Below are positions 9,495 to 18,389 of a stretch of 36,293 nucleotides of DNA, one piece after another. This DNA is from an uncultured Clostridia bacterium (GTDB lineage Bacteria; Bacillota; Clostridia; Christensenellales; Borkfalkiaceae). The stretch spans positions 1 through 36,293 of the forward strand of contig CANQQM010000057.1 in NCBI GenBank assembly GCA_947626005.1, read 5' to 3'. Every line of letters begins with the position of its first letter. Positions within the stretch are counted from its first letter, which is position 1. A program made the translations under genes and the position numbers. Below the pieces are notes generated by a model. It saw nothing but the letters and a program-made list of their open reading frames with translations. It did not search any database and was not told the origin of the DNA.

Positions 9495-10331
9495 ATGAAG
9501 GATGAAAACTTGAAAGCGTGCGCCGCCGATATCGACGACGACAATGCGAATTTTTTCAAAGTCGTGAAAAACGTCGGCTATGCCGACCCCGAATTGGGAA
9601 TGGAAATGACGGAAGAAGTTCTCATGCAATATCGGGGAACGGAAAAGCGGGTCGCCGTCTCGAATGCAAATGTGGTCGGAAGCTATGCTTTTGCCGACAA
9701 CGAAACGCTCGAAGAGATCGTGTTCGGCCCGCAAGTCAAAAAGATTTTAGACAACGCGTTTGTAGACTGCATCCGTTTGCGATCGGTAAAATTTGAAAAA
9801 AAGGAGGACGCGGGGATCGTCTATATCGCCGACGCCGCCTTCTCGGGGTGTGAGAGATTGAGGACCCTCGATCTTCCCGACACGCTGAAAACGATCGGTG
9901 CGGCGGCGTTTACGGGCTGCTCTTCGCTCGGGCGCATCGAAATTCCCGATTCCGTCGTCTCTATCGGCGAGGCGGCGTTCGCGGGCTGCGGGGAACTTGC
10001 CGTAACCGGACTTCCCAAAGGGCTCAAAGTCGTCGAAAGAGGCGCCTTTTCTCAGGTCGCATCCGTGTGCGACCTCCCGGAGGGCGTGAGAAGCATCGAA
10101 GAGTACGCATTTGAATATTCGCACATGAACAGCTTCTATCTCCCGAAGTCCGTCAAGTATATCGGCAGAAATTCCTTTCCGACGATCGAAAGATATGACG
10201 ATGAAGATGACGACGAAGGTTACGTTCTTTTCGGAGGCACCGAAGAAGAATGGAACAGGATCGAGATCGACAGAACGGGCGGCTGGCTCGACGGCTACAA
10301 GGTAAAATTCAACTGCAAGAGAAGAAATTAA
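9495..10331 (+). CDS. BspA-type leucine-rich repeat (LRR_5) protein without signal peptide
   Basis: MKDENLKACAADIDDDN...; repeats such as IADAAFSGCERLRTLDLPDTLKTIGAAAFTGCSSLGRIEIPDSVVSIGEAAFAGCGEL. RBS aaggag before the ATG at 9495; the upstream extension in the track is low-complexity and unlikely to be translated. Confidence 0.85.
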   Translation: MKDENLKACAADIDDDNANFFKVVKNVGYADPELGMEMTEEVLMQYRGTEKRVAVSNANVVGSYAFADNETLEEIVFGPQVKKILDNAFVDCIRLRSVKFEKKEDAGIVYIADAAFSGCERLRTLDLPDTLKTIGAAAFTGCSSLGRIEIPDSVVSIGEAAFAGCGELAVTGLPKGLKVVERGAFSQVASVCDLPEGVRSIEEYAFEYSHMNSFYLPKSVKYIGRNSFPTIERYDDEDDDEGYVLFGGTEEEWNRIEIDRTGGWLDGYKVKFNCKRRN

Positions 10332-10341
10332 GGAGGAATTT

Positions 10342-11121
10342 ATGAACAAAGAAACGACTTCAAAACTGAGAGAACATGAACTGAGGAGAATGGCTGCGCG
10401 GTACTACATTCGGCGGCGGGAGGAGGAATCGGGCGAAGAGCTCTCCCGCCTCTGCACGTTCTCTTACGACGAGCTCCCCTGCGACGAACGGGAGAAGAGG
10501 ACGCTCTACGACCTTGCGAAGGAGCGGCTTTGCAAGTTCGAAGAGGAGATCCCCGCTTTCAAAAACTATTGCGGGAGGATGTGCGAAAAGGCTTGGCCGC
10601 AAAATCTTTACGAAGAGATCCTGGGCGGGCCGCTTCTCGTCAAAGAGGGCGCGGAGGAACGGGTTTACGGCAACCTGAACTCCTTTCCGCATATGGAGCG
10701 CGATTGCATTCTGAAGCTCTTCCGTGAGAGAAAAAGCTGCGACGAAGTCTGCGAAGAACTTCGGATCTATCCGACCGAGCTCGAGGAGCACATCACGTGG
10801 GGGCTCCGCCGTCTGCGCCACCCGCGCTACACCCGCAAGATCGAACGCTTCGTCGTTCTTCTCGAGGAGGACACGCTCTTCTCGGAAGTCGCCGCCGCCT
10901 GCAAGAGCGAAGAAGATCTCCTGTATGCGCTCGACCGGGTGCCGACCGGACCCTCTCGAAGGCGCATCCCCGCCTCCCTTCGGAGCGAAGCCCTTGCGCT
11001 CGTGCACGCCCACCCCGAAGAGAGGGTCACGGCGGCGTTCTTACAGAAGAACTTAAAGATCCCCTATCCCGAGGCTGCCGCCCTCAAGCGGCTTTTCGAT
11101 CTCGGCGCCGAAGAGACATAG
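10342..11121 (+). CDS. Protein with sigma-70 region 4-like HTH and C-terminal FtsK-gamma-like winged helix
   Basis: ERDCILKLFRERKSCDEVCEELRIYPTELEEHITWGLRRLRHPRYTRKI resembles sigma region 4.2 (...ALRKLRHPSR). The C-terminal SEALALVHAHPEERVTAAFLQKNLKIPYPEAAALKRLFDLGAEE resembles FtsK gamma. RBS aaggaggaa. Confidence 0.65.
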   Translation: MNKETTSKLREHELRRMAARYYIRRREEESGEELSRLCTFSYDELPCDEREKRTLYDLAKERLCKFEEEIPAFKNYCGRMCEKAWPQNLYEEILGGPLLVKEGAEERVYGNLNSFPHMERDCILKLFRERKSCDEVCEELRIYPTELEEHITWGLRRLRHPRYTRKIERFVVLLEEDTLFSEVAAACKSEEDLLYALDRVPTGPSRRRIPASLRSEALALVHAHPEERVTAAFLQKNLKIPYPEAAALKRLFDLGAEET

Positions 11122-11171
11122 ACCGAACCCGCCTGAAAATCGGTCAAAAATAAAAATTCAAGGAGAGTATT

Positions 11172-11465
11172 ATGGTAGAAGATATGAAGAAATACATCGG
11201 AAAGGAAGTCGTCATAAAATCGTTGGAGGTCCGCGGGGCCCTTTCGAAGATCACGGGGGCGAAAATCGAGGTAAAAACCGAGTCCATGGGGTGGCGCGTC
11301 TACAAGACGGGAACGGGGCCGAACGATAATGCAGTCGCAAACGGGTATGTTGTGTTCGTCGACCCGACCCTCAAGGAGCCCTTTGTGAAGGATTATGAGG
11401 AATACCGCCATTCCTTTATCGGACAAACGGAGAGCTTCGAGGACGATTTTTTCCGCTACGATTGA
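11172..11465 (+). CDS. Small hypothetical protein (97 aa)
   Basis: MVEDMKKYIGKEVVIKSLEVRGALSKITGAKIEVK...; RBS aaggaga upstream; collinear with preceding genes. Confidence 0.65.
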   Translation: MVEDMKKYIGKEVVIKSLEVRGALSKITGAKIEVKTESMGWRVYKTGTGPNDNAVANGYVVFVDPTLKEPFVKDYEEYRHSFIGQTESFEDDFFRYD

Positions 11466-11483
11466 TCATTTTCAAGAGAGTTC

Positions 11484-11512
11484 TTGACGGAAAAACGTTG
11501 ACATGGTATAAT
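11484..11512 (+). promoter_or_regulatory. Strong promoter of the nuclease-like/DUF2779 operon
   Basis: TTGACG (11484-11489), 17-nt spacer, TATAAT (11507-11512), then RBS cggaggg before the ATG at 11538. Confidence 0.8.
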
Positions 11513-11537
11513 AAAATAAATTTTCGGAGGGCATTTT

Positions 11538-12674
11538 ATGAAAATCGAAATGGCAGAATCCCTGTTCTATTCGTGGCTTCGGCATGTGAAGGAATGCTTG
11601 ATCGCCCAAAATAATTGGAAGGCCTCTCCCGTGTGGGAGCTGAAGAGGGTGACGGAGCTGCAAACTCTGCTCGACGACGTCAGAACACAATTCGAATCCG
11701 AGTTTCATCAAAAAATTTTTGATTTCCGTGTCAAGAAGGACCCAAAAAAGGATTTCGAGAAAAAATTCTATCAGACCATCAAACAGGGAGAATGCGACGC
11801 CGTCGGGATGGCTCTCTGTGAGGGGAAACCCGTGTACTATGCCGTCGACGTTGCCTTTCATGAAAACGGACTAAACTATCACGGCAAGGGCGGCAACGTC
11901 TCCGGCCGCAAAGTGGTTGAAAAATGTGTCCGCACCGCATTGTGTCTGTATGGATACTTCGAAGCGGAAGAGGCGGAAATCGTTTTCGCATCCCCTTTGA
12001 TCCAAGGCAAAGTTTACGGTCCGCTTCCGTCCCGCATCGACTTCCTCAACGACTTTTTCCATAAGGCGGGACTGAATTATACCTTTCGGCTCATCTGCAA
12101 CGACGCCTTTTTCACCGAAGTCATCGACCCTATCCGCATCGTGAGCGGCAAGGTACATGACACCGCCGAACTCTTCATGAGGGCTTATCAGTTGCTCGCT
12201 ATGTTCCGTCAAAACAGTCTCCGGCCCGTAAATGCGAAAGGGACGGGAAAGAAGGGAACGACGGGGAGGAAAGGAAAGCGCGCCGCGATCCCCTCTCTGC
12301 CGTATTCGGCTGCGACAGTCCCCGACAGAGCCGCATACGACGCGCTCCTCGTCGGACAGATCGCCAAAACGGTTTTCAGAAGAATGTTGGAAAGCGGTCT
12401 TGTTCCCAATGACGAGATCGAAAAAATGCTAACCGCGGAGGACAGCAAGGCGATCTTCGGGATCAACTTCCCGCTTCTCTCCGAGACGGGCGGAAGACAT
12501 TATTACGCCGCACCGCTCAAGATCAACGGAAAGGAGTATTACCTGTGTATCGAATGGTATGCCGCTAACAAAGAGAAGCTGATAGATTGGATCAAGGCCC
12601 ATCCCGAGATCGAAGCGTATATCTACTCCCTTGACGCTATGCCCGAGGAGACAGAGGAGCCCGAGGAAGATTAA
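11538..12674 (+). CDS. Uncharacterised protein, candidate PD-(D/E)XK-like nuclease
   Basis: QGECDAVGMALCEGKPVYYAVDVAFHENGLNYHGKGGNVSGRKVVEKCVRTALCLYGYF has spaced acidic residues before a beta-strand-like DVA motif. Family assignment is by eye. Confidence 0.6.
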   Translation: MKIEMAESLFYSWLRHVKECLIAQNNWKASPVWELKRVTELQTLLDDVRTQFESEFHQKIFDFRVKKDPKKDFEKKFYQTIKQGECDAVGMALCEGKPVYYAVDVAFHENGLNYHGKGGNVSGRKVVEKCVRTALCLYGYFEAEEAEIVFASPLIQGKVYGPLPSRIDFLNDFFHKAGLNYTFRLICNDAFFTEVIDPIRIVSGKVHDTAELFMRAYQLLAMFRQNSLRPVNAKGTGKKGTTGRKGKRAAIPSLPYSAATVPDRAAYDALLVGQIAKTVFRRMLESGLVPNDEIEKMLTAEDSKAIFGINFPLLSETGGRHYYAAPLKINGKEYYLCIEWYAANKEKLIDWIKAHPEIEAYIYSLDAMPEETEEPEED

Positions 12675-12692
12675 AAGCACAGGAGAAAAATC

Positions 12693-14201
12693 ATGTTCTA
12701 CTTCAGCAAATCAAAGTATTGTGACTTTAAGCAGTGTCCCAAGATCCCGTGGCTGAAAAAGTACAAGCCCGAGGAATACGTTGTAGACGCCGAGACGCAG
12801 GCGCGCTTTACGGCGGGAAACGAGGTGGGCGACCTTGCGATGGGGCTCTTCGGCGAATACGTCGAAGCGACCTCTTATAAGCCCGACGGCAGTCTCGATC
12901 TCGACAGGATGAAAGCACTCACGAAGCAATACCTCAAAGAGGGAAAGGAAAACATCTGCGAGGCCTCTTTCGACTACCGAGGGCTGTATTGCGCCGTCGA
13001 TATTCTCAAAAAGAACGGCGACGGATACGACCTCTATGAGGTCAAGAGCAGCACTTCGCCCGACAAACATGTCTACATCGTCGACACCTCTTACCAGCGG
13101 TATGTTCTCGAAAAATGCGGCGTGAGGGTGAAAAAGGTCTACCTCGTCACGATCGATACGAGCTACGTGTTCGACGGCGTTCTCGACCTTAAGAAGCTCT
13201 TCAAGATCACCGATGTCACCGCTTCCGTCGACGAAGAGATCGGGGGCGTGGAGGACGCCCTCCGCGAGGCGGAGAAGGTCATGAAGTGCAGGGATGAGCC
13301 CAAGGTCGGCCTCTCCATGGCCTGCCATAAGCCCTATGCGTGCGCTTTTTTCGACTACTGTACGCGGGATTTGCCCTCCCCGTCCGTCTTTTCGCTGTAC
13401 AACCTCCGCTTCCCGCAGAAGCTCGCCCTCTATCAAAGCGGGGTGCGCGGCTTCGAGGATATCGTAAGGGAAAACGTAACGCTTTCCTCCGAGATCTGCC
13501 GCCGCCAAGTGGAGTACGCGCTGCAAGATAAGGGCGCCTATATCGACAAGGCGGGCATCGAAACCTTCCTGAAAACGCTTACATACCCCCTCTGTTTCCT
13601 CGATTTCGAGTCGGTCCAGCCCCTCATTCCGCAATATGTCGGCACGAGGCCCTATCAGCAGATCCCCGTGCAGTATTCCCTGCATATTCTGACGGGACCG
13701 AGCGGAACGCTTTTGCACCGTGAATTTTTGGGGCGTTCGGAGGAGGACCCGAGGCGGGCCCTTGCCGAGCGGCTTACGGCGGATATTCCCGACGACGTCT
13801 GCGTCCTCGCCTTCAACAAGTCGTTTGAATGCAACCGCATCACCGAACTTGCGGAGGCCTTCCCCGACCTTTCCGGGCACCTCCTGAAAATCAGGGACAA
13901 TGTGAAAGATCTTCTCGTCCCCTTCCAAAAGGGATTTTACTATAATCGAGACATGGGTGGGTCGTTTTCCATCAAGAGCGTCCTTCCCGCCCTCTTCCCC
14001 GACGACCCCGAACTCAACTATCATAGCTTAGAGGGAGTGCACAACGGCAGCGAGGCGATGGAGCTCTTCCCCCGCCTTAAGAATATGCCCGCGGAGGAGA
14101 GGGCAAGGGCGGAGCACAATCTTCTGAAGTACTGCGAACTCGACACCTTCGCCATGGTGAAGATCTACGAAGAGCTTGTAAGGGCCGTCGGGAAAAATTG
14201 A
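12693..14201 (+). CDS. DUF2779 protein: RecB/Cas4-like nuclease (with Cys cluster) fused to a DEDDy-type exonuclease
   Basis: FSKSKYCDFKQCPKIPWLKKYKPEEY; YDLYEVKSSTSP (nuclease E-x-K); CHKPYACAFFDYC (Fe-S-like Cys cluster); PLCFLDFESVQP (DxE motif); LLKYCELDTFAMVKIYEEL (YxxxD motif III). Confidence 0.82.
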   Translation: MFYFSKSKYCDFKQCPKIPWLKKYKPEEYVVDAETQARFTAGNEVGDLAMGLFGEYVEATSYKPDGSLDLDRMKALTKQYLKEGKENICEASFDYRGLYCAVDILKKNGDGYDLYEVKSSTSPDKHVYIVDTSYQRYVLEKCGVRVKKVYLVTIDTSYVFDGVLDLKKLFKITDVTASVDEEIGGVEDALREAEKVMKCRDEPKVGLSMACHKPYACAFFDYCTRDLPSPSVFSLYNLRFPQKLALYQSGVRGFEDIVRENVTLSSEICRRQVEYALQDKGAYIDKAGIETFLKTLTYPLCFLDFESVQPLIPQYVGTRPYQQIPVQYSLHILTGPSGTLLHREFLGRSEEDPRRALAERLTADIPDDVCVLAFNKSFECNRITELAEAFPDLSGHLLKIRDNVKDLLVPFQKGFYYNRDMGGSFSIKSVLPALFPDDPELNYHSLEGVHNGSEAMELFPRLKNMPAEERARAEHNLLKYCELDTFAMVKIYEELVRAVGKN

Positions 14202-14294
14202 GCGCAAACGCCGCCGAAAGAGGCGGAAGTCCTCTTTTTTCCTACCCCATATCGCAAAAACGGTCTTTTGCGCAGAAAGCGGAGACGGGCGGAT

Positions 14295-14332
14295 ATCGAA
14301 AAAACTCACTCGAAGGAGTGAGTTTTTTCGAT
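14295..14332. terminator. Bidirectional terminator between convergent operons
   Basis: Perfect 17-bp arms ATCGAAAAAACTCACTC-GAAG-GAGTGAGTTTTTTCGAT between the + gene ending at 14201 and the - gene ending at 14348. Confidence 0.92.
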
Positions 14333-14347
14333 TGATTTTCTTTTCGG

Positions 14348-15826
14348 TCACACCACGATGTCGTACTTTTCGAGGTCGATGAGCTTGGCGCTGCCCTCTT
14401 CGGCGAAGAAGGTGATCCCGTCTCCGTCCGAATAGACGTTCCCCGTCATCGTTCGCTCTCCGCCGTTTAGGAACACTTCGCAGGAGGAGACGTCGAGGAA
14501 GATGCGCATCCCGAGCTTGTTCTCTTTGATCTCCACCTTGACGGAGCGCACCGAGGCGTCCTTTTCCTCCGCGTCGTGCGTGATCTCCGTGCCCATTCTC
14601 GAGCGGTCGAAGATGACGAGGTCCTTTTCGCGGTCGTAGTAGATGCGGGCGTCGTGCTCCCCCTTCTGATAGACCTTGATCCCCACCCGCTTCGCGTCGC
14701 CGAGGTCGAGGGTAAATATAAGTTCGACCTTCGTCCCGTTGACCTTGGTGAGTTCGTTGCGGCTGCCGATCTTGACGTTATGGAAGCCGATCGGATTCCA
14801 ACGGTAGCGTTCGATCTCCCGGACGGGGCTCTGATACAGTCTGCAGTCTTTGACGGAGAGCTCGCGGGGAAGGATCATCGCGCCCGCCCAGCCGTGTTTC
14901 GCCGTGGGCATGTAGCGCTGCCACATCTGCATCCATGCGATCATGACGATCCTGCCATCGTGCGTTTTCATCGTCTGCGGGGCGTAGAAGTCGAACCCGC
15001 CGTCGATCTCGTCCTCGTACGTCTTTTCAAAGACCCCCCTCTCTACGTCGAGCTTTCCGAGCATGTAGATGGAGGACTGCACATTTTCGAACCGCCAATC
15101 CTGCGTCTTGTACCCCTGCGGACTGGCGAAAAGAACGTCGCAGCCGCCGAGTTCGAAGCAGTCGGGGCATTCGTAGATGCCGCGGGTGGTGAAATTGTCC
15201 TTTCGGAGCACGTTCACGAACTCCCACTTCGCAAGGTCGGCGGAGCGGTACAGCACAATCATCCCCTCTCCCGCGTCCGACATCGCCCCGGCAAGGAGGT
15301 AGAACATCTTGCCGCGGCGGAACACTTTCGGGTCGCGGAAGTCGGTTTTCAGGCAATTTTTCGGGAGTTTTTCCCCGGGGATGACGACGCCGAGCTTTTC
15401 GAACCGCACCCCGTCCGAGGAGACGGCGAGTGCCTGCGCCTGCCGATCCCCCACGACCGAGGTATAGATGAGGTAGAGCTTTCCGTCCGAGAGGACGGAG
15501 GAGCCCGAAAAGCATCCGTCGGTGTCGTAGGAAGCGTCGGGGGCGAGCGCCGTCGGCTCGAGCTTCCATTTGACGAAGTCCTGTGTGGTGTAGTGCCCCC
15601 AGTGCATGGAATCCCATGTGGGGCCGTAGGGATAGAACTGATAGAAGAGGTGGTACTTCCCGAACGCTTCGTTAAAGCCGTTGGGATCGTTCATCCAACC
15701 CACGGGGGGCATGGCGTGATAGGTATGGCGGCTGTTTCCGTTGACGGCGGCGAGGTTGTGTACGATGTAGAGATCGGCCGTCTTTGTTCCGTAGGAGCCG
15801 CCCGTCGCAGTCGTGTTTACTTTCAT
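14348..15826 (-). CDS. Glycoside hydrolase family 32 (beta-fructosidase), cytoplasmic
   Basis: HTYHAMPPVGWMNDPNGFNEAFGKYHLFYQFYPYGPTWDSMHWGH; FRDPKVF; IYECPDCFEL. The GH32 catalytic triad motifs are intact and no signal peptide is seen. Confidence 0.95.
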   Translation of the reverse strand: MKVNTTATGGSYGTKTADLYIVHNLAAVNGNSRHTYHAMPPVGWMNDPNGFNEAFGKYHLFYQFYPYGPTWDSMHWGHYTTQDFVKWKLEPTALAPDASYDTDGCFSGSSVLSDGKLYLIYTSVVGDRQAQALAVSSDGVRFEKLGVVIPGEKLPKNCLKTDFRDPKVFRRGKMFYLLAGAMSDAGEGMIVLYRSADLAKWEFVNVLRKDNFTTRGIYECPDCFELGGCDVLFASPQGYKTQDWRFENVQSSIYMLGKLDVERGVFEKTYEDEIDGGFDFYAPQTMKTHDGRIVMIAWMQMWQRYMPTAKHGWAGAMILPRELSVKDCRLYQSPVREIERYRWNPIGFHNVKIGSRNELTKVNGTKVELIFTLDLGDAKRVGIKVYQKGEHDARIYYDREKDLVIFDRSRMGTEITHDAEEKDASVRSVKVEIKENKLGMRIFLDVSSCEVFLNGGERTMTGNVYSDGDGITFFAEEGSAKLIDLEKYDIVV

Positions 15827-15844
15827 GGGTGTTCCCCCGATGCG

Positions 15845-17371
15845 TTAATAGGTATAGGTGAACTGCTTGAGGTCGCTGAACGTCACGGAAGCGCCCTTCG
15901 AGAAGAGCATGACGTTCTTCCCGCTTGCCCCATAGACGCGTGCGGTGAAGGCGATCTGCCCCTCCGTGTAGAGGATGCAGACAGACCCTTCCTGAATGTA
16001 GGTGAAGGAATAGCTCTCCCCCGCCTTGAGAGCGGCGGGAACGGAGGTGATGTGCACGTCTCCCGCATTGAAGTCGAGGGAGATCTTCCCGCCTTCGGGG
16101 GAGTAGGAGATCGTCTTATAGCTCTCCTCTCTGCCGTTGTAGTCAAAGGCGAAGCCGAAGTCGCCCGTCCCCGTGAAAGTGAATTTCCCCGTCACCATGT
16201 ACCGCTCAAAGCAGCGGAAGGCCTCGGTGTAGTCGCCCGATGCGATCTCCGCTTTGTCGCCCGAGACGAGGACGCGCTCCTTGGTGTTCTTCTCGTAGGC
16301 GTCGACGGGGGCAAGTTTGATGCCGCCCTGCCCGTCCGAGACGACCTTCTGCACTTCGAGGTTCCCCGCCCATGCCTTGACTTCCTGCGTGGAGGAGGGG
16401 GAATCGGAGCGCCGCGCCCAGCCGATGAGATAGGTGTTCGTGCCGTCGGAGGCGTGCTTCGCCGCATAGAAGAGCTGCCCGTCGAGCTGTTTGGGAGTCG
16501 CCGTGTAGGGGCCGTATTGCGTATCTGCCGACGTGTACCAGAGCGCCCCGTCCTGTGCGGAGAAGGTGAGGTACCACTTGTCGCCGATCTTGAAGGTGTC
16601 CGAGCACTCGAGGTTATACACGTCGCCGACGACCGTCTCGTCGTTCGTGTAGATGAGGTCGCCGTAGGCGGGCTCGGAGAGGTCCCCTTTCAGGGTGTAG
16701 GTGAGGATGCGGCCGACGCCGTCGCGGCACGCCGTGATCGTGAGGGTGATGAGGTCGTTTGCCTCGTCGTAATACGCCTGCGGATCGCGGAAGTCGTTGC
16801 GCTGGCCGAGGGAGGGATGGGGATCGATCTGCCAATCCGCCTTCTTCGTGAACGACGTCGGGCTCGTGCCCTCGGCGACCATGATCGCCTCCTTCGGGTC
16901 GTGGAGTTCCCCGCCGTTGTGTCCCGTGTAGAAGAAGTAGTACTTCTCCTTGACCTTGACGACCGAACCCGTACCGATCATCGCATCCTGCCCCGAGGCG
17001 CGGTCGGCCTCGAGCACGGGCTCCTGCTTTTCCTCGAAGGTGACGAAGTCCTTCGTCGTCGTGAGGTAGACGGAGTGGTTGAAGGAATCGCCGCCGTCCT
17101 TCAGATAGTAGATGTAATAGGTGCCGTTCTCGTAGTAGGGCATGGTGTCGCCGACGTAGCCCTGCCCCTTCGCGTCCTTTTCGGGAAGGAAGGCGAACTT
17201 ATAGTCGTAGAGGTTCTCCTGCGCGCTTGCGGAGCGGGCGGTGGAGAAGTCCTTGTCGGCGGGATCGGTGTCGAGCTCTTTGGGCTTGCCGTTCCCCGTA
17301 CAGCCGACCGCAAGAAGGAGGACGGCGCTGAGGGCGATCGCGATCGCCGAAAACTTTTTCGCAAATTTCAT
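15845..17371 (-). CDS. Secreted lipoprotein of the GH32-like five-bladed propeller superfamily
   Basis: Start MKFAKKFSAIAIALSAVLLLAVGCTGNGKPKE (lipobox LAVGC); GYVGDTMPYYENGTYYIYYL; NDFRDPQAYYDEA; YNLECSDTFKIGDKWYLTFS. Confidence 0.85.
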   Translation of the reverse strand: MKFAKKFSAIAIALSAVLLLAVGCTGNGKPKELDTDPADKDFSTARSASAQENLYDYKFAFLPEKDAKGQGYVGDTMPYYENGTYYIYYLKDGGDSFNHSVYLTTTKDFVTFEEKQEPVLEADRASGQDAMIGTGSVVKVKEKYYFFYTGHNGGELHDPKEAIMVAEGTSPTSFTKKADWQIDPHPSLGQRNDFRDPQAYYDEANDLITLTITACRDGVGRILTYTLKGDLSEPAYGDLIYTNDETVVGDVYNLECSDTFKIGDKWYLTFSAQDGALWYTSADTQYGPYTATPKQLDGQLFYAAKHASDGTNTYLIGWARRSDSPSSTQEVKAWAGNLEVQKVVSDGQGGIKLAPVDAYEKNTKERVLVSGDKAEIASGDYTEAFRCFERYMVTGKFTFTGTGDFGFAFDYNGREESYKTISYSPEGGKISLDFNAGDVHITSVPAALKAGESYSFTYIQEGSVCILYTEGQIAFTARVYGASGKNVMLFSKGASVTFSDLKQFTYTY

Positions 17372-17375
17372 GATT

Positions 17376-18326
17376 TCACCTCTTATCTTCAAATACTTCG
17401 CGGTAGGCCGGCATCGCGGGGATCGCACCCTCACGCGAGACGACGGCCGTCGCCGCACGGTTTGCTCTTTTGAGCATTTCGGTAAGTTCCCCGTCCGAAA
17501 GGGCTTCGATCCCCCGTCCGAGGAGCTGATAGAGAATTGTCCCGAGGAAGGAATCCCCCGCCCCCGTCGTATCGACGACTTTGGAGCCCGTATCCGTCGG
17601 AACGGTCAAAGATCTTCCCCCCGTGTAGACGGTCGCGCCCGCCTTCCCCTTGGTGACGAGGACGAGCTTGACTTCCCCTTGAAAGAGGGAGGAGACGGCC
17701 TCCTTTTCGTCCTCGATCCCCGTGATGTCGAAAAGTTCGTCGTCGCTCACCTTCAAAAGGTCGGCAAGGGGGAGGAATTCGCGCACCGTCGAAAGGAGGG
17801 CTTCCGCGCTCTTCCAGAGGGAATAGCGGAGGTTGGGGTCGAAACTTATGATCGTCCCCGCCGCCCTCGCCTTCGCGATCGCGGCAAGGTGCGCCCTCTT
17901 TACGGGTGCGTCGCAGAGGTCGACGCTGCCGAAGGTGAGGATGTCCCCCCTTTCGAAGGGAATTTCTTCGACCTCCTTTTCGGAGAGGAGCATGTCGGCG
18001 GAGGGGTTCCGGTAGAAGGAGAAGCTCCGCTCCCCCTTTTCGTCGCGGGAGACAAAGGCAAGCGCGGTGTTCGCCTCGTCGGTACGAAAGACGAAGCGGG
18101 TCCCGACGCCCTCACGGCGCAACGTCTCCGCGAGGAAGTCCCCGAAGGGATCTTTTCCGAGCTTGGTGACGAGCTCCGCCCGCTTCCCGAGCTTGGCGAC
18201 GCAGACGGCGACGTTCGCGGGAGCGCCGCCCGCGTTCTTGCGGAAGGTAAGGGCCTCCCCCACCGCCCCCGTTTCCTGTGCGGTGAAGTCGATGAGCATT
18301 TCGCCGATCGCATAGAGCGTGTTCAT
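17376..18326 (-). CDS. PfkB-family carbohydrate kinase, likely fructokinase
   Basis: MNTLYAIGEMLIDFTAQETGA...KNAGGAPANVAVCVAKLG...VDTTGAGDSFLGTILYQLL. Confidence 0.93.
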   Translation of the reverse strand: MNTLYAIGEMLIDFTAQETGAVGEALTFRKNAGGAPANVAVCVAKLGKRAELVTKLGKDPFGDFLAETLRREGVGTRFVFRTDEANTALAFVSRDEKGERSFSFYRNPSADMLLSEKEVEEIPFERGDILTFGSVDLCDAPVKRAHLAAIAKARAAGTIISFDPNLRYSLWKSAEALLSTVREFLPLADLLKVSDDELFDITGIEDEKEAVSSLFQGEVKLVLVTKGKAGATVYTGGRSLTVPTDTGSKVVDTTGAGDSFLGTILYQLLGRGIEALSDGELTEMLKRANRAATAVVSREGAIPAMPAYREVFEDKR

Positions 18327-18389
18327 ATAAACTCCTTTTTTCCAGTATCCCCCCGCAAGATCTGCGGGGGGTACGTAGGAATGCTTCGC

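Noticed and set aside
12711-14024. 437-aa minus-strand ORF
   Set aside because: Antisense to the DUF2779 gene; no domain-like content.
14576-17473. 965-aa plus-strand ORF
   Set aside because: Antisense to the GH32 genes, which carry clear catalytic motifs.
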